Shown: positions 7,712 through 19,690 of the stretch, piece by piece
Position numbering within the stretch: position 1 is the stretch's first letter
How the letters are laid out: each line of letters begins with the position of its first letter
Assembly (NCBI RefSeq): GCF_001037495.1
Contig: NZ_KQ089822.1
Coordinates: 3,119,938-3,183,937 of the forward strand
Reading direction: 5' to 3'
DNA length: 64,000 nt
DNA from: Citrobacter sp. MGH106
Lineage (GTDB): Bacteria; Pseudomonadota; Gammaproteobacteria; Enterobacterales; Enterobacteriaceae
Position numbers and translations under genes: made by a program
Notes under the pieces: generated by a model
The model's database searches: none
The model's input: the letters and a program-made list of their open reading frames with translations, nothing else
What the model was told of the DNA's origin: nothing

Positions 7712-10294
7712 ATGCAAGAGCAATACCGCCCGGAAGAGATAGAATCCAAAGTACAGCTTCACTGGGATGAGAAGCGCACATTTGAAGTTACCGAAGACGA
7801 GAGCAAAGAGAAGTATTACTGCCTGTCTATGCTTCCCTATCCTTCTGGTCGACTACACATGGGCCACGTACGTAACTACACCATCGGTGACGTGATTGCC
7901 CGTTACCAGCGTATGCTGGGCAAAAACGTCCTGCAGCCCATTGGTTGGGATGCGTTCGGCCTGCCAGCTGAAGGCGCGGCGGTTAAAAACAACACTGCCC
8001 CGGCACCATGGACGTACGACAACATCGCCTACATGAAAAACCAGCTCAAAATGCTGGGCTTCGGTTATGACTGGAGCCGCGAGCTGGCGACCTGCACCCC
8101 GGAATATTACCGCTGGGAACAGAAGTTTTTCACCGAGCTGTATAAAAAAGGCCTGGTGTACAAGAAAACCTCTGCGGTCAACTGGTGCCCGAACGACCAA
8201 ACCGTACTGGCGAACGAGCAGGTTATCGACGGTTGCTGCTGGCGCTGCGATACCAAAGTTGAGCGTAAAGAGATCCCACAGTGGTTTATCAAAATCACCG
8301 CTTACGCTGACGAACTGTTGCGCGACCTGGATAACCTGGATCACTGGCCTGACACAGTGAAAACGATGCAGCGTAACTGGATCGGTCGTTCTGAAGGCGT
8401 GGAAATCACCTTCGATGTCACCGGTTATGACAACACGCTCACCGTTTACACCACCCGCCCGGACACCTTTATGGGTGCCACTTACCTGGCGGTTGCAGCG
8501 GGTCACCCGCTGGCGCAGAAAGCGGCGGCAAACAATCCGGAACTGGCGGCTTTCATCGACGAATGCCGCAACACCAAGGTTGCCGAAGCCGAAATGGCAA
8601 CCATGGAGAAGAAAGGCGTCAACACTGGCTTTAAAGCGATTCACCCGCTGACTGGCGAAGAGATCCCGGTATGGGCAGCGAACTTCGTGCTGATGGAATA
8701 CGGCACGGGTGCTGTAATGGCCGTTCCTGGCCACGATCAGCGCGACTACGAATTTGCCACCAAATACGGTCTGAACATTAAGCCGGTCATTCTGGCTGCT
8801 GACGGTTCAGAACCGGATCTGTCCGAACAGGCTCTGACTGAAAAAGGCGTGCTGTTCAACTCAGGTAAATTTGACGGTCTGTCCTTTGAAGACGCGTTCA
8901 ACGCCATTGCCGACGAACTGGTCGCTAAAGGGGTTGGTGAGCGCAAAGTCAACTACCGTCTGCGCGACTGGGGTGTTTCCCGTCAGCGTTACTGGGGCGC
9001 GCCGATCCCGATGGTTACTCTGGAAGATGGCACCGTACTGCCAACCCCGGAAGATCAACTGCCGGTTATTCTGCCGGAAGACGTGGTCATGGACGGTATC
9101 ACCAGCCCGATCAAAGCCGATCCTGAGTGGGCGAAAACCACCGTTAACGGTATGCCTGCGCTGCGTGAAACTGACACCTTCGACACCTTTATGGAATCTT
9201 CATGGTACTACGCGCGCTATACCTGCCCGCAGTATCAGGAAGGCATGCTGGACTCTAAAGCCGCGAACTACTGGCTGCCGGTTGACATCTACATTGGCGG
9301 TATTGAACACGCCATCATGCACCTGCTCTACTTCCGCTTCTTCCACAAACTGATGCGTGACGCGGGCATGGTGAACTCTGACGAACCAGCGAAACAGTTG
9401 CTGTGTCAGGGCATGGTGCTGGCAGATGCCTTCTACTACGTTGGTGCAAACGGCGAACGTAACTGGGTTTCTCCGGTTGACGCGATCGTTGAGCGCGACG
9501 AAAAAGGCCGTATCGTTAAAGCGAAGGACGCGGAAGGTCATGAGCTGGTGTATACCGGCATGAGCAAAATGTCCAAGTCTAAAAACAACGGTATCGACCC
9601 GCAGGTGATGGTTGAGCGTTACGGCGCGGACACCGTACGTCTGTTTATGATGTTTGCCTCTCCGGCTGATATGACCCTGGAATGGCAGGAATCTGGCGTT
9701 GAAGGGGCAAACCGCTTCCTGAAACGTGTCTGGAAACTGGTTTATGAGCACACCTCCAGGGGTGATGTTGCCAGCCTGAACGTTGAAAGCCTGAGCGAAG
9801 ATCAGAAAGCTCTGCGCCGTGACGTTCACAAAACTATTGCTAAAGTTACCGATGATATCGGCCGTCGTCAGACCTTTAACACCGCGATTGCGGCAATTAT
9901 GGAACTGATGAACAAGCTTGCGAAAGCACCGACCGAAGACGAACAGGACCGCGCCCTGATGCAGGAAGCGTTGCTGGCCGTTGTACGTATGCTGAACCCG
10001 TTCACCCCTCACGTTTGCTTCACCTTGTGGCAAGCGCTGAAAGGCGAAGGCGATATCGACAACGCGCCATGGCCTGTTGCTGACGAAAGCGCAATGGTCG
10101 AAGACTCTACGCTGGTTGTTGTCCAGGTTAACGGTAAAGTACGTGGCAAAATCACCGTTCCGGTAAACGCCACTGAAGAGCAGGTTCGTGAACGTGCTGG
10201 CCAGGAACACCTGGTGGCAAAATATCTTGATGGCGTTACCGTACGTAAAGTGATTTATGTACCAGGTAAACTCCTCAATCTGGTCGTTGGCTAA
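7712..10294 (+). CDS. leuS: leucyl-tRNA synthetase
   Basis: An 860-residue class I aminoacyl-tRNA synthetase that charges tRNA-Leu in the cytoplasm. The HIGH motif appears as HMGH in the segment [15 protein letters not shown] near residue 45. The editing domain (CP1) contains the TTRPDTFMG region. The signature KMSKS lies near residue 620, and the C-terminal domain ends [17 protein letters not shown]. The start MQEQYRPEE matches the E. coli protein; an upstream frame start at 7688 adds eight unlikely residues. The lptE gene follows after 14 bases, the start of a leuS-lptE-holA-nadD operon. Confidence 0.98.
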   Translation: MQEQYRPEEIESKVQLHWDEKRTFEVTEDESKEKYYCLSMLPYPSGRLHMGHVRNYTIGDVIARYQRMLGKNVLQPIGWDAFGLPAEGAAVKNNTAPAPWTYDNIAYMKNQLKMLGFGYDWSRELATCTPEYYRWEQKFFTELYKKGLVYKKTSAVNWCPNDQTVLANEQVIDGCCWRCDTKVERKEIPQWFIKITAYADELLRDLDNLDHWPDTVKTMQRNWIGRSEGVEITFDVTGYDNTLTVYTTRPDTFMGATYLAVAAGHPLAQKAAANNPELAAFIDECRNTKVAEAEMATMEKKGVNTGFKAIHPLTGEEIPVWAANFVLMEYGTGAVMAVPGHDQRDYEFATKYGLNIKPVILAADGSEPDLSEQALTEKGVLFNSGKFDGLSFEDAFNAIADELVAKGVGERKVNYRLRDWGVSRQRYWGAPIPMVTLEDGTVLPTPEDQLPVILPEDVVMDGITSPIKADPEWAKTTVNGMPALRETDTFDTFMESSWYYARYTCPQYQEGMLDSKAANYWLPVDIYIGGIEHAIMHLLYFRFFHKLMRDAGMVNSDEPAKQLLCQGMVLADAFYYVGANGERNWVSPVDAIVERDEKGRIVKAKDAEGHELVYTGMSKMSKSKNNGIDPQVMVERYGADTVRLFMMFASPADMTLEWQESGVEGANRFLKRVWKLVYEHTSRGDVASLNVESLSEDQKALRRDVHKTIAKVTDDIGRRQTFNTAIAAIMELMNKLAKAPTEDEQDRALMQEALLAVVRMLNPFTPHVCFTLWQALKGEGDIDNAPWPVADESAMVEDSTLVVVQVNGKVRGKITVPVNATEEQVRERAGQEHLVAKYLDGVTVRKVIYVPGKLLNLVVG

Positions 10295-10308
10295 GCGCGG
10301 GAGGAAGC

Positions 10309-10902
10309 GTGCGACATCTGACAACATTGTTGTTATCCCTGGTGGTGCTGGTCACCGCCGGGTGTGGCTGGCATCTGCGTAGTACCACGCAGGTGCCCCC
10401 CACGATGAAAACTATGATTCTGAACTCAGGCGATCCGAACGGCCCCTTAAGCCGCGCGGTACGTAATCAGCTGCGTCTTAACGGCGTGGAGTTGCTTGAA
10501 GACGGTTCAATGCGTAAAGATGTCACGTCCTTACGTCTTGGTACGGTCAGCATCTCTCAGGATACGGCGTCTGTGTTCCAGAACGGTCAAACGGCTGAAT
10601 ACCAGATGGTGATGTCAGTCAATGCCTCGGTATTGATCCCTGGACATGATATTTATCCGATCAGCGCTAAAGTCTATCGTTCGTTCTTTGACAACCCACA
10701 AGCGGCACTGGCGAAGGATAACGAGCAGGATATGATCATCAAAGAGATGTATGACAAAGCAGCCGAACAGTTGATTCGTAAGCTGCCAAGCGTACATATC
10801 GCCGATGCTCAGTCATCCAGTGATGATGTACAGCCTGCGGTGACGAAAACAGCAGCGCCAGCATCTTCTCCGGCGCGTGTTTCCACCACGCTGGGTAACT
10901 GA
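10309..10902 (+). CDS. lptE: LPS-assembly lipoprotein LptE
   Basis: A 197-residue outer-membrane lipoprotein that plugs the LptD barrel and helps insert lipopolysaccharide at the cell surface. The signal peptide ends in a lipobox, VTAGC, with the lipidated Cys at residue 19. The protein matches E. coli LptE (RlpB) across its length, including [19 protein letters not shown] and the end ARVSTTLGN. The start is GTG, behind GGGAGGAAGC. The tail (about residues 165-190) is a low-complexity Ser/Ala/Pro stretch. The TGA stop overlaps the holA ATG by one base (TGATG), suggesting translational coupling. Confidence 0.96.
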   Translation: MRHLTTLLLSLVVLVTAGCGWHLRSTTQVPPTMKTMILNSGDPNGPLSRAVRNQLRLNGVELLEDGSMRKDVTSLRLGTVSISQDTASVFQNGQTAEYQMVMSVNASVLIPGHDIYPISAKVYRSFFDNPQAALAKDNEQDMIIKEMYDKAAEQLIRKLPSVHIADAQSSSDDVQPAVTKTAAPASSPARVSTTLGN

Positions 10903-11933
10903 TGCTCAAGTTGTACCCTGAACAACTCCGCGCACAGCTCAAAGAAGGGCTGCGCGCGGCGTATTTACTACTGGGCAACGATCCCCTCCTGTTACAGGAA
11001 AGCCAGGACGCGATTCGTCTGGCTGCCGCTACGCAAGGGTTCGAAGAACACCACGCTTTCACCATCGACACCAGCACCGACTGGGGCGCTATTTTTTCAC
11101 TGTGCCAGGCAATGAGCCTGTTTGCCAGCCGTCAGACCTTGCTCCTGCAGTTGCCCGAAAATGGTCCAAATGCAGCGATTAACGAACAGCTTGCCACGCT
11201 CGTCACCCTGCTCCATGACGATCTGCTGCTGATTGTTCGCGGCAATAAGCTGACCAAAGCGCAGGAAAATGCCGCATGGTATAGCGGACTGGCAAGCAAT
11301 GCGGTCCAGATCAGTTGCCAGACACCAGAGCAGGCACAGCTTCCGCGCTGGGTTGCTGCAAGGGCGAAGCAAAATAACCTGCAACTGGATGACGCCGCCA
11401 ACCAGCTATTGTGCTATTGCTATGAAGGCAATCTGTTAGCGCTGGCACAGGCGCTGGATCGATTATCATTACTCTGGCCCGATGGCAAACTCACGCTTCC
11501 GCGCGTGGAGCAAGCCGTTAACGATGCCGCGCACTTTACCCCCTTCCACTGGGTGGATGCGCTGCTGATGGGCAAAAGCAAACGCGCGTTGCACATTTTG
11601 CAGCAGTTGCGCCTTGAAGGTAGTGAACCGGTCATTCTGCTGCGAACTCTGCAGCGTGAACTATTGCTGCTGGTAAATCTTAAACGCCAGTCTACCCATA
11701 CGCCGTTACGCACGTTGTTTGATAAACATCGGGTGTGGCAAAATCGTCGTGGCATGATGGGAGATGCGCTAAATCGGCTGTCTCCTGAGCAGCTACGTCA
11801 GGCAGTGACGCTGCTAACACGTACGGAAATAACGCTTAAACAAGACTACGGTCAGTCAGTATGGGCTGAGCTTGAGGGACTTTCCCTTTTGCTGTGCCAT
11901 AAACCACTGGCCGATGTATTTATTGATGGTTGA
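10902..11933 (+). CDS. holA: DNA polymerase III delta subunit
   Basis: A 343-residue subunit of the clamp-loader complex that opens the beta sliding clamp. It begins [16 protein letters not shown] and contains the early hydrophobic [15 protein letters not shown] segment used for clamp contact. It ends [14 protein letters not shown], as in E. coli HolA. Its start overlaps the lptE stop and its TGA lies one base before the nadD ATG, so translation through the operon is tightly coupled. Confidence 0.96.
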   Translation: MLKLYPEQLRAQLKEGLRAAYLLLGNDPLLLQESQDAIRLAAATQGFEEHHAFTIDTSTDWGAIFSLCQAMSLFASRQTLLLQLPENGPNAAINEQLATLVTLLHDDLLLIVRGNKLTKAQENAAWYSGLASNAVQISCQTPEQAQLPRWVAARAKQNNLQLDDAANQLLCYCYEGNLLALAQALDRLSLLWPDGKLTLPRVEQAVNDAAHFTPFHWVDALLMGKSKRALHILQQLRLEGSEPVILLRTLQRELLLLVNLKRQSTHTPLRTLFDKHRVWQNRRGMMGDALNRLSPEQLRQAVTLLTRTEITLKQDYGQSVWAELEGLSLLLCHKPLADVFIDG

Positions 11934-11934
11934 T

Positions 11935-12576
11935 ATGAAATCATTGCAGGCTCTGTTCGGTGGCACCTTTGATCCGGTGCATTATGGTCATCTTAAACCC
12001 GTTGAAATTCTGGCTAATCTGATTGGCCTTTCCCGGGTCATCATCATGCCTAATAATGTGCCGCCCCATCGTGCACAACCTGAGGCCTCCAGTGCACAGC
12101 GTAAGCATATGGTTGAACTGGCAATCGCCGATAAGCCATTGTTTATCCTGGATGAACGTGAATTGAAACGTGATACCGCCTCCTATACCGCACAGACGCT
12201 AAAAGAGTGGCGCGCGGAGCAAGGTCCGGAGGTTCCGCTGGCCTTTATTATTGGTCAGGACTCGCTGCTCACCTTCCCTTCCTGGCACGACTCCGACACC
12301 ATCCTGGACAATACCCACCTCATCGTATGTCGACGTCCGGGGTATCCGCTGGAAATGGTTCAGGAACGGCATCAACAATGGCTGGAACGTCATCTGACCC
12401 ACACGCCAGATGACTTACACAACCTTCCCTCAGGAAAGATTTACCTGGCAGAAACGCCGTGGTTCAATATTTCCGCCACGCTTATTCGCGAGCGTATCGA
12501 AAAGGGCGAGCCATGCGACGACTTATTGCCCGGTTCCGTTCTGGACTATATCAATCAGCAAGGGCTGTACCGTTAA
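11935..12576 (+). CDS. nadD: nicotinate-mononucleotide adenylyltransferase
   Basis: A 213-residue cytoplasmic enzyme that adenylates nicotinate mononucleotide to deamido-NAD in NAD synthesis. The nucleotidyltransferase motif [11 protein letters not shown] lies at residues 9-19. The second motif, [10 protein letters not shown], lies near residue 178. The start [10 protein letters not shown] matches the family; a longer frame beginning inside holA is not used. The last 26 bases overlap the 3' end of cobD on the other strand. Confidence 0.96.
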   Translation: MKSLQALFGGTFDPVHYGHLKPVEILANLIGLSRVIIMPNNVPPHRAQPEASSAQRKHMVELAIADKPLFILDERELKRDTASYTAQTLKEWRAEQGPEVPLAFIIGQDSLLTFPSWHDSDTILDNTHLIVCRRPGYPLEMVQERHQQWLERHLTHTPDDLHNLPSGKIYLAETPWFNISATLIRERIEKGEPCDDLLPGSVLDYINQQGLYR

Positions 12577-13645
12577 GCGTGAGGCTTAATGCCGCCAGCA
12601 GACGGTTATTCTCCTCCTCTCCACGAACAGCTACCCGGTAATAACGCGCATCCAGCCCCGGGTAGTTAGCGCAACTGCGGATCAAAATATGCTGCTCGAG
12701 TAGCGATCTTTGCAGATCAATACCAGCCCGATCGCAACGCAACAGGCGATAATTTGCCAGACCAGGATAAACCGTTAAACCGGGCTGATTTTTCAACTGC
12801 TGATCAAAACGCTTCCCTTCTTGCTCCAGCCATTTCCATGTTGCCTGTTGATAGGCGCTATCCCGCAGGATCATCTCTCCCGCCAGGGCGGCAAATGCAT
12901 TGATTGACCAGGGCATTTGCCGACTGCGCATGTGCGCGACGGCCTGCTCATTGCTGTTGATCAGATACCCCAAACGCAGTCCAGGGATCGCATAAAACTT
13001 GGTTAGTGAGCGCAGTACCCAAATATGTGGATTCGCTTGCAACAGCGGGATGAATCCCTGCTCACCAGCAATAAAATCAATAAACGCTTCATCAAGGATC
13101 AGGGCAATTCCGAGGGTTTCACAACGTTTTGCAATCTCTTGTAGCAGGTGGTTATCAGGCAACAGCCCGGTAGGGTTGTTGGGCGTACAGAGAAAAAGGC
13201 AGTCCAGTTGCGGCGTTAACGCATCGAGAATGGCATTAGTAAGCTGCCAGCCGTCTTCTTCACGCAACGCAAATTCATGTATTGCGCATTCACCCCATTG
13301 CAGCGCCCGGCGGTATTCAGCAAATCCGGGGATAACGATCATCGCATTGCGCGGCTTCAGGCTATTAACCAGCGTAAAGATTGACTCTGTTTCACCGTTT
13401 CCGGCGAGGATCCACGAGGACGGAATGTGGTGATGCTCTGCCAGTGCAGCGTGCAGATGGGCGTATTCGACATCCGGGTAACGTTCAGCGCAATCCAAAT
13501 TGTCGATCAGCGCGCGTTTTAAACTTGCTGGCATACCCAGCGGATTAATATTCGCGCTAAAATCCAGCAATTGCTCAGGCGGGATGCCCAACAATGCTGC
13601 GGCTTCTCGTGTGTTCCCACCATGCGCGCTCTTCAATAAAGACAT
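12551..13645 (-). CDS. cobD: L-threonine-O-3-phosphate decarboxylase (cobalamin synthesis)
   Basis: A 364-residue PLP enzyme that decarboxylates threonine phosphate to (R)-1-amino-2-propanol phosphate, the linker between corrin ring and lower ligand in cobalamin. It has aspartate-aminotransferase folds: HGGN near the start, [33 protein letters not shown] and the PLP-binding lysine in [15 protein letters not shown]. Length and sequence match Salmonella CobD as remembered. The start at 13645 ([10 protein letters not shown]) is chosen over an upstream frame ATG at 13732. It is divergent from cobC and overlaps nadD at its 3' end. E. coli K-12 lacks this gene at this locus. Confidence 0.95.
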   Translation of the reverse strand: MSLLKSAHGGNTREAAALLGIPPEQLLDFSANINPLGMPASLKRALIDNLDCAERYPDVEYAHLHAALAEHHHIPSSWILAGNGETESIFTLVNSLKPRNAMIVIPGFAEYRRALQWGECAIHEFALREEDGWQLTNAILDALTPQLDCLFLCTPNNPTGLLPDNHLLQEIAKRCETLGIALILDEAFIDFIAGEQGFIPLLQANPHIWVLRSLTKFYAIPGLRLGYLINSNEQAVAHMRSRQMPWSINAFAALAGEMILRDSAYQQATWKWLEQEGKRFDQQLKNQPGLTVYPGLANYRLLRCDRAGIDLQRSLLEQHILIRSCANYPGLDARYYRVAVRGEEENNRLLAALSLTLNGTALAD

Positions 13646-13741
13646 CGTGCCGCTCCACTTAAAAAAGAGTATTTTATTGAAAAATCTCTGCGCAATCAGG
13701 GCAAACATCATATTTTGTGCGAATAGCCTCACGAGGAAACA

Positions 13742-14353
13742 ATGAGACTTTGGTTAGTACGCCACGGAGAAACCGAAGCCAATGTGGCCGGATTATACAG
13801 CGGCCATGCGCCTACGTCGTTGACTGAGCGGGGAATTGCTCAGGCCAAAACGTTATCGACGCTGTTACGCAACGTTCCTGTTGAACACGTGCTGTGCAGT
13901 GAACTTGAGCGAGCTCGCCATACGACACAGTTGATCCTGGCGGATCGCGATGTTCCGCTACGTATTATGCCTGAGCTAAACGAGATGTTCTTTGGCGACT
14001 GGGAAATGCGTCATCATCGCGACCTTGCGCGTGAGGACGCAGAGAATTACGCCATATGGTGTAACGACTGGAAAAATGCAACGCCGACCAATGGCGAAGG
14101 ATTTCAGGCGTTTTCACAACGCGTTGAACGGTTTATTGCACAACTGGCTGATTATAAAGAAAGCGAGAACCTGCTTGTGGTCAGCCATCAGGGTGTTTTG
14201 AGCGTGTTGATCGCCCGTCTTCTGTCAATGCCTGCGGCGTCAATGTGGCATTTTCGCGTCGAACAAGGTTGCTGGAGCGCGATTGATTTCTGTGACAATT
14301 TTGCCGTGCTGAAAGTCCTGAATAGCCGGGCAGTTTGGCACGAAGGTGAGTGA
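13742..14353 (+). CDS. cobC: alpha-ribazole phosphatase
   Basis: A 203-residue histidine phosphatase that removes phosphate from alpha-ribazole 5'-phosphate (or adenosylcobalamin 5'-phosphate) late in cobalamin assembly. The phosphohistidine motif RHGETEAN sits at residues 7-14. The second histidine lies in [23 protein letters not shown] precedes the ATG. Divergent pairing with cobD, with 96 bases between the two starts, supports the cobalamin role. No other cobalamin genes are in the window. Confidence 0.93.
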   Translation: MRLWLVRHGETEANVAGLYSGHAPTSLTERGIAQAKTLSTLLRNVPVEHVLCSELERARHTTQLILADRDVPLRIMPELNEMFFGDWEMRHHRDLAREDAENYAIWCNDWKNATPTNGEGFQAFSQRVERFIAQLADYKESENLLVVSHQGVLSVLIARLLSMPAASMWHFRVEQGCWSAIDFCDNFAVLKVLNSRAVWHEGE

Positions 14354-14571
14354 AAGCTCTGTTTTTTCTGCTCAGGAGCCTTTCGCCCATTGACACCCCA
14401 TGACAGGCTGCTATTCTCCGCAGCCTGACTTTTCCCGCCCTTCAGAGCTTTGCAGAAATTGTTTTACAAAAATGGCGATGCATTCTGTTGCGTGGGGTGG
14501 GATGATAGCGCACTTCAAAAGCGCTTTCGGAGACATTTGTCCCGATATCGCCTCTGGTTCAGGTATACTAA

Positions 14572-14925
<354 letters not shown>

Positions 14926-14928
14926 TGC

Positions 14929-15396
14929 GTGAAGCTGCAACTTGTCGCTGTGGGTACAAAAATGCCTGACTGGGTGCAAACCGGGTTTACGGAGTATCTC
15001 CGCCGGTTTCCAAAAGACATGCCCTTTGAGCTTATCGAAATCCCGGCAGGAAAACGCGGCAAGAACGCGGATATAAAACGCATTCTCGACAAAGAGGGTG
15101 AACAGATGCTGGCTGCCGCAGGCAAAAATCGCATCGTCACCCTCGATATTCCCGGAAAACCCTGGGATACGCCACAGCTGGCAACCGAGCTGGAACGCTG
15201 GAAACTGGATGGTCGTGATGTCAGTCTCCTGATTGGCGGACCGGAAGGACTGTCCCCAGCCTGTAAAGCCGCAGCGGAACAAAGCTGGTCACTCTCTGCA
15301 TTAACCCTTCCTCACCCGCTTGTTCGGGTACTGGTAGCAGAGAGTCTATACAGGGCGTGGAGCATTACCACCAACCATCCATATCACCGTGAGTGA
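14929..15396 (+). CDS. rlmH: 23S rRNA (pseudouridine-1915-N3) methyltransferase
   Basis: A 155-residue SPOUT-class methyltransferase that methylates pseudouridine 1915 in helix 69 of 23S rRNA. The SAM-binding knot shows as LIGGPEGL and [20 protein letters not shown], and the protein ends NHPYHRE as in the family. The start is GTG, three bases after the rsfS stop. Confidence 0.96.
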   Translation: MKLQLVAVGTKMPDWVQTGFTEYLRRFPKDMPFELIEIPAGKRGKNADIKRILDKEGEQMLAAAGKNRIVTLDIPGKPWDTPQLATELERWKLDGRDVSLLIGGPEGLSPACKAAAEQSWSLSALTLPHPLVRVLVAESLYRAWSITTNHPYHRE

Positions 15397-15426
15397 TCAT
15401 TGAGTCTTGAGTAGATTAAGCAGCGG

Positions 15427-17328
15427 ATGAAACTACAGAATTCTTTTCGCGACTATACGGCTGAGTCCGCGCTGTTTGTGCGTCGGGCGCTGGTTGCTTT
15501 TTTGGGGATTTTGCTGCTCACCGGTGTGCTGATCGCCAACCTTTATAATCTGCAAATCGTTCGTTTCACTGATTATCAGACCCGCTCAAACGAAAACCGT
15601 ATCAAACTGGTGCCTATCGCGCCCAGCCGCGGCATCATTTATGACCGCAACGGCATTCCCCTCGCCCTAAACCGCACCATCTATCAAATAGAAATGATGC
15701 CGGAGAAGGTCGATAACGTTCAGCAAACGCTGGACGCGCTACGGAGCGTGGTTGATCTGAATGACGACGATATTGCCGCCTTTAAGAAAGAGCGTTCACG
15801 TTCCCATCGCTTCACTTCAATCCCAGTGAAAACAAACCTGACGGAAGTGCAGGTGGCGCGATTCGCCGTTAATCAGTACCGTTTTCCTGGCGTCGAAGTA
15901 AAAGGCTACAAACGCCGTTACTATCCCTACGGCTCAGCGCTGACTCACGTTATTGGCTACGTATCAAAGATCAACGATAAAGACGTTGAACGCCTGGATA
16001 AAGACGGCAAGCTGGCCAACTATGCTGCCACCCACGATATTGGCAAACTGGGTATCGAGCGCTATTACGAAGATGTACTTCACGGCCAGACCGGTTATGA
16101 AGAAGTTGAAGTAAACAACCGTGGTCGCGTCATTCGCCAGTTAAAAGAGGTCGCACCGCAGGCCGGGCATGATATTTATCTCACGCTTGATTTGAAGCTT
16201 CAGCAGTATATCGAAACGCTGCTGGCGGGTAGCCGCGCCGCCGTTGTCGTAACAGACCCGCGCACCGGTGGTGTACTGGCGCTGGTTTCAATGCCCAGCT
16301 ACGATCCTAACCTGTTTGTAGATGGTATCTCCAGTAAAGATTATTCAGGGTTACTTAACGATCCCAATACCCCGTTGGTTAACCGCGCGACGCAAGGTGT
16401 TTACCCCCCTGCTTCAACGGTTAAACCTTACGTGGCGGTTTCCGCGTTAAGCGCGGGCGTGATTACCCGTAATACCGGCCTGTTCGATCCAGGCTGGTGG
16501 CAGTTGCCCGGCTCTGAAAAACGCTACCGTGACTGGAAAAAGTGGGGCCATGGTCATCTGAATATCACCCGCTCTCTGGAAGAGTCGGCAGATACGTTTT
16601 TCTATCAAATCGCCTATGATATGGGGATAGATCGACTTTCGGAGTGGATGAGTAAATTTGGCTACGGCCATTACACTGGCATCGATCTCGCCGAAGAGCG
16701 CGCAGGTAACATGCCTACCCGCGAATGGAAGCAAAAACGGTTTAAAAAGCCGTGGTACCAGGGTGATACAATTCCGGTCGGTATCGGTCAGGGCTACTGG
16801 ACAGCAACCCCTATCCAGATGAGTAAGGCGCTGATGATCCTTATCAATGACGGCATGGTCAAAGTCCCACATCTGCTGATGAGCACAGCGGAAAACGGCA
16901 AGCAAGTGCCGTGGGTACAGCCGCATGAACCTCCCGTCGGTGACATTCACTCCGGTTACTGGGAAATCGCCAAAGACGGTATGTACGGCGTAGCGAACCG
17001 CCCCAACGGTACCGCACACAAATATTTTGCTGGCGCACCGTACAAAATTGCCGCGAAATCCGGTACTGCGCAGGTCTTTGGTCTAAAAGCCAACGAAACC
17101 TATAATGCGCATAAAATCGCCGAACGTTTACGCGACCATAAGCTGATGACGGCATTCGCGCCCTACGATAAACCTGAGGTCGCCGTCGCGATGATCCTCG
17201 AAAACGGTGGTGCCGGTCCGGCTGTAGGTACGCTCATGCGCCAGATCCTTGACCACATTATGTTGGGCGACAACAACACCAATCTGCCTGCGGAAAACCC
17301 AGCGGTTGCAGCAGCTGAGGACCAATAA
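15427..17328 (+). CDS. mrdA: penicillin-binding protein 2 (peptidoglycan DD-transpeptidase)
   Basis: A 633-residue inner-membrane transpeptidase of the elongasome. One N-terminal membrane segment (about residues 20-42, [20 protein letters not shown]) anchors it. The dimerisation domain includes [17 protein letters not shown]. The transpeptidase domain has the SxxK motif in PASTVKPY near residue 330, SADTFFY and the KSGTAQVF motif. Length equals E. coli PBP2. It precedes mrdB (RodA) by two bases; the two proteins form the SEDS-PBP synthase of rod-shape growth. Confidence 0.97.
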   Translation: MKLQNSFRDYTAESALFVRRALVAFLGILLLTGVLIANLYNLQIVRFTDYQTRSNENRIKLVPIAPSRGIIYDRNGIPLALNRTIYQIEMMPEKVDNVQQTLDALRSVVDLNDDDIAAFKKERSRSHRFTSIPVKTNLTEVQVARFAVNQYRFPGVEVKGYKRRYYPYGSALTHVIGYVSKINDKDVERLDKDGKLANYAATHDIGKLGIERYYEDVLHGQTGYEEVEVNNRGRVIRQLKEVAPQAGHDIYLTLDLKLQQYIETLLAGSRAAVVVTDPRTGGVLALVSMPSYDPNLFVDGISSKDYSGLLNDPNTPLVNRATQGVYPPASTVKPYVAVSALSAGVITRNTGLFDPGWWQLPGSEKRYRDWKKWGHGHLNITRSLEESADTFFYQIAYDMGIDRLSEWMSKFGYGHYTGIDLAEERAGNMPTREWKQKRFKKPWYQGDTIPVGIGQGYWTATPIQMSKALMILINDGMVKVPHLLMSTAENGKQVPWVQPHEPPVGDIHSGYWEIAKDGMYGVANRPNGTAHKYFAGAPYKIAAKSGTAQVFGLKANETYNAHKIAERLRDHKLMTAFAPYDKPEVAVAMILENGGAGPAVGTLMRQILDHIMLGDNNTNLPAENPAVAAAEDQ

Positions 17329-17330
17329 TC

Positions 17331-18443
17331 GTGACGGATAATCCGAACAAAAAGACATTCTGGGATAAAATTCATATCGATCCCACTATGTTACTCATTT
17401 TGCTGGCGCTGCTGGTTTACAGCTCGCTGGTTATCTGGAGCGCCAGCGGCCAGGATATTGGCATGATGGAGCGCAAGGTAGGCCAGATCGCGATGGGTCT
17501 GGTGATCATGGTGGTAATGGCGCAAATCCCCCCCAGGGTTTATGAAGGCTGGGCGCCCTATCTCTATATCATCTGTATCATCCTGCTGGTCGCGGTGGAT
17601 GCATTCGGCGCGATTTCCAAAGGCGCGCAGCGTTGGCTCGATTTGGGCATCGTGCGTTTTCAACCCTCTGAAATTGCCAAGATTGCCGTTCCACTGATGG
17701 TGGCTCGCTTTATTAACCGTGATGTTTGTCCGCCATCGCTGAAGAATACCGCCATTGCGCTGGTATTGATTTTCATGCCTACCTTGCTGGTTGCCGCGCA
17801 ACCTGACCTGGGAACCTCTATCCTGGTTGCCCTTTCCGGTTTGTTCGTTCTGTTCCTGTCAGGCTTAAGCTGGCGTTTAATCGGCGTCGCCGTTGTACTG
17901 GTCGCAGCGTTTATCCCGATACTCTGGTTCTTCCTGATGCATGATTACCAGCGCCAGCGTGTAATGATGCTTCTCGATCCAGAAACCGATCCGCTGGGTG
18001 CGGGTTATCACATTATTCAGTCTAAAATTGCTATTGGTTCCGGCGGTCTGCGCGGTAAAGGCTGGCTACACGGAACGCAGTCACAGCTGGAGTTTTTACC
18101 CGAGCGTCATACGGACTTTATCTTTGCCGTTTTAGCCGAAGAGCTTGGCCTGGTCGGGATATTAATACTGCTGACGCTGTACATTCTGCTGATTATGCGC
18201 GGATTATGGATCGCTGCCCGAGCGCAAACGACCTTTGGTCGCGTCATGGCTGGCGGTTTAATGTTGATATTATTCGTTTATGTCTTCGTAAATATTGGTA
18301 TGGTGAGCGGTATTCTGCCCGTTGTAGGGGTTCCACTCCCACTGGTCAGTTACGGAGGCTCTGCACTGATAGTGCTGATGGCCGGGTTCGGGATTGTCAT
18401 GTCGATCCACACCCATAGAAAAATGTTGTCGAAAAGCGTGTAA
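17331..18443 (+). CDS. mrdB: RodA peptidoglycan glycosyltransferase
   Basis: A 370-residue SEDS-family membrane protein that polymerises glycan strands with PBP2. About ten hydrophobic segments are seen, together with the SEDS signatures [27 protein letters not shown] and [12 protein letters not shown]. The start is GTG, two bases after the mrdA stop. The 3' end is followed 10 bases later by rlpA. Confidence 0.97.
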   Translation: MTDNPNKKTFWDKIHIDPTMLLILLALLVYSSLVIWSASGQDIGMMERKVGQIAMGLVIMVVMAQIPPRVYEGWAPYLYIICIILLVAVDAFGAISKGAQRWLDLGIVRFQPSEIAKIAVPLMVARFINRDVCPPSLKNTAIALVLIFMPTLLVAAQPDLGTSILVALSGLFVLFLSGLSWRLIGVAVVLVAAFIPILWFFLMHDYQRQRVMMLLDPETDPLGAGYHIIQSKIAIGSGGLRGKGWLHGTQSQLEFLPERHTDFIFAVLAEELGLVGILILLTLYILLIMRGLWIAARAQTTFGRVMAGGLMLILFVYVFVNIGMVSGILPVVGVPLPLVSYGGSALIVLMAGFGIVMSIHTHRKMLSKSV

Positions 18444-18453
18444 GGGGTACGCA

Positions 18454-19548
18454 ATGCGTAAGCAGTGGCTTGGAATCTGCATCGCAGCAGGAATGCTCGC
18501 GGCATGTTCGAATGATGATGGTCAGCAACAGGTTGCTGTCGCGCCGCAGCCTGCGGTGTGTAATGGTCCGATTGTTGAAATCAGCGGGGCCGATCCGCGC
18601 TTTGAACCCCTGAACCCGACGGCGAATCAGGATTATCAGCGTGACGGTAAGAGTTACAAGATAGTCCAGGATCCCTCTCGCTTCAGTCAGGCCGGTCTGG
18701 CTGCTATTTACGACGCGGAACCTGGTAGCAATTTAACCGCTTCAGGGGAAGCGTTCGATCCGATGCAGTTGACTGCGGCGCATCCGACACTACCGATCCC
18801 AAGCTATGCCCGGGTAACTAACCTGGCCAATGGCAGGATGATCGTGGTGCGCATTAACGATCGCGGCCCTTATGGTAACGATCGCATCATATCTCTTTCG
18901 CGTGCATCCGCCGATCGCCTGAACACCTCGAACAACACCAAAGTGCGCGTAGATCCTATTATCGTCGCGCCGGATGGTTCTTTGTCAGGACCCGGCATGG
19001 CTTGTACGACTGTTGCGAAACAAACATACGCCCTGCCCTCACGTCCAGATTTGAGCGGTGGTGGCGGTATGCCTTCCGCGCCGGATGCAGGTCAGCCGCA
19101 AACGGATATCCGCCCTATCAGTAATTCAACGCTGAAAAGCGATGACCCAACCGGCGCGCCGGTTAATAGCGGTGGTTTCCTCGGTGCACCAACGACGCTC
19201 GCCGCTGGTGTGCTGGAAGGCAGCGAACCAACGCCTGCTCCACAGCCCACTGTCGCTACGCCAGTCACCTCAACCGCTCCGGTATCCGCTCCCGCTGCCG
19301 CCGTCACTCCTGCGGCAACAGCCAACGGGCGTTATGTGGTTCAGGTTGGTGCCGTCAGTGAGCAGAGCCGCGCGCAGCAGTATCAGAAACGTTTAAGCCA
19401 GCAGTTTGGCGTTCCGGGCCGTGTGGTACAAAACGGTGCCGTTTGGCGTATTCAGATGGGGCCGTTCGCCAGCAAAGCTGAAGCCTCTACGTTGCAGCAA
19501 CGTCTTCAATCCGAAGCACAATTACAGTCCTTCATCACCGGCGTGTAG
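18454..19548 (+). CDS. rlpA: septal ring lipoprotein RlpA
   Basis: A 364-residue outer-membrane lipoprotein. The signal ends in the lipobox LAAC, with the lipidated Cys near residue 17. The double-psi beta-barrel (about residues 75-170) contains RVTNLANGRMIVVRINDRGPY. A long Pro/Ala/Thr-rich linker follows, and the C-terminal SPOR domain (about 290-364, GRYVVQVGAVSEQ) binds denuded glycan at the septum. RlpA is a lytic transglycosylase in Pseudomonas; activity in enterics is less clear. The start at 18454 has GGGGTA upstream; a longer frame inside mrdB is rejected. Confidence 0.94.
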   Translation: MRKQWLGICIAAGMLAACSNDDGQQQVAVAPQPAVCNGPIVEISGADPRFEPLNPTANQDYQRDGKSYKIVQDPSRFSQAGLAAIYDAEPGSNLTASGEAFDPMQLTAAHPTLPIPSYARVTNLANGRMIVVRINDRGPYGNDRIISLSRASADRLNTSNNTKVRVDPIIVAPDGSLSGPGMACTTVAKQTYALPSRPDLSGGGGMPSAPDAGQPQTDIRPISNSTLKSDDPTGAPVNSGGFLGAPTTLAAGVLEGSEPTPAPQPTVATPVTSTAPVSAPAAAVTPAATANGRYVVQVGAVSEQSRAQQYQKRLSQQFGVPGRVVQNGAVWRIQMGPFASKAEASTLQQRLQSEAQLQSFITGV

Positions 19549-19637
19549 TAACGTAAACCAGGTATCCGAGTTGTCAATTTCTGTAAATGACATTAACAAA
19601 GTCACGCGGAAAGTCGGATGCCTGTAAGTTACGCATT

Positions 19638-19646
19638 TGCTATAGT
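19638..19646 (+). promoter_or_regulatory. extended -10 promoter element candidate for dacA
   Basis: TGC-TATAGT lies 45 bases before the dacA ATG in an otherwise empty gap after rlpA. This gives dacA its own promoter separate from the mrd operon. No good -35 was identified. Confidence 0.4.
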
Positions 19647-19690
19647 AGGGCACTTTTTTTAATTTCATCACGGACGTCGTAGTTCAGACC

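Noticed and set aside
9200-10327. 375-codon open frame on the minus strand across leuS and lptE
   Set aside because: It lies antisense to the highly conserved leuS, matches no family I know and is explained by codon bias in leuS.
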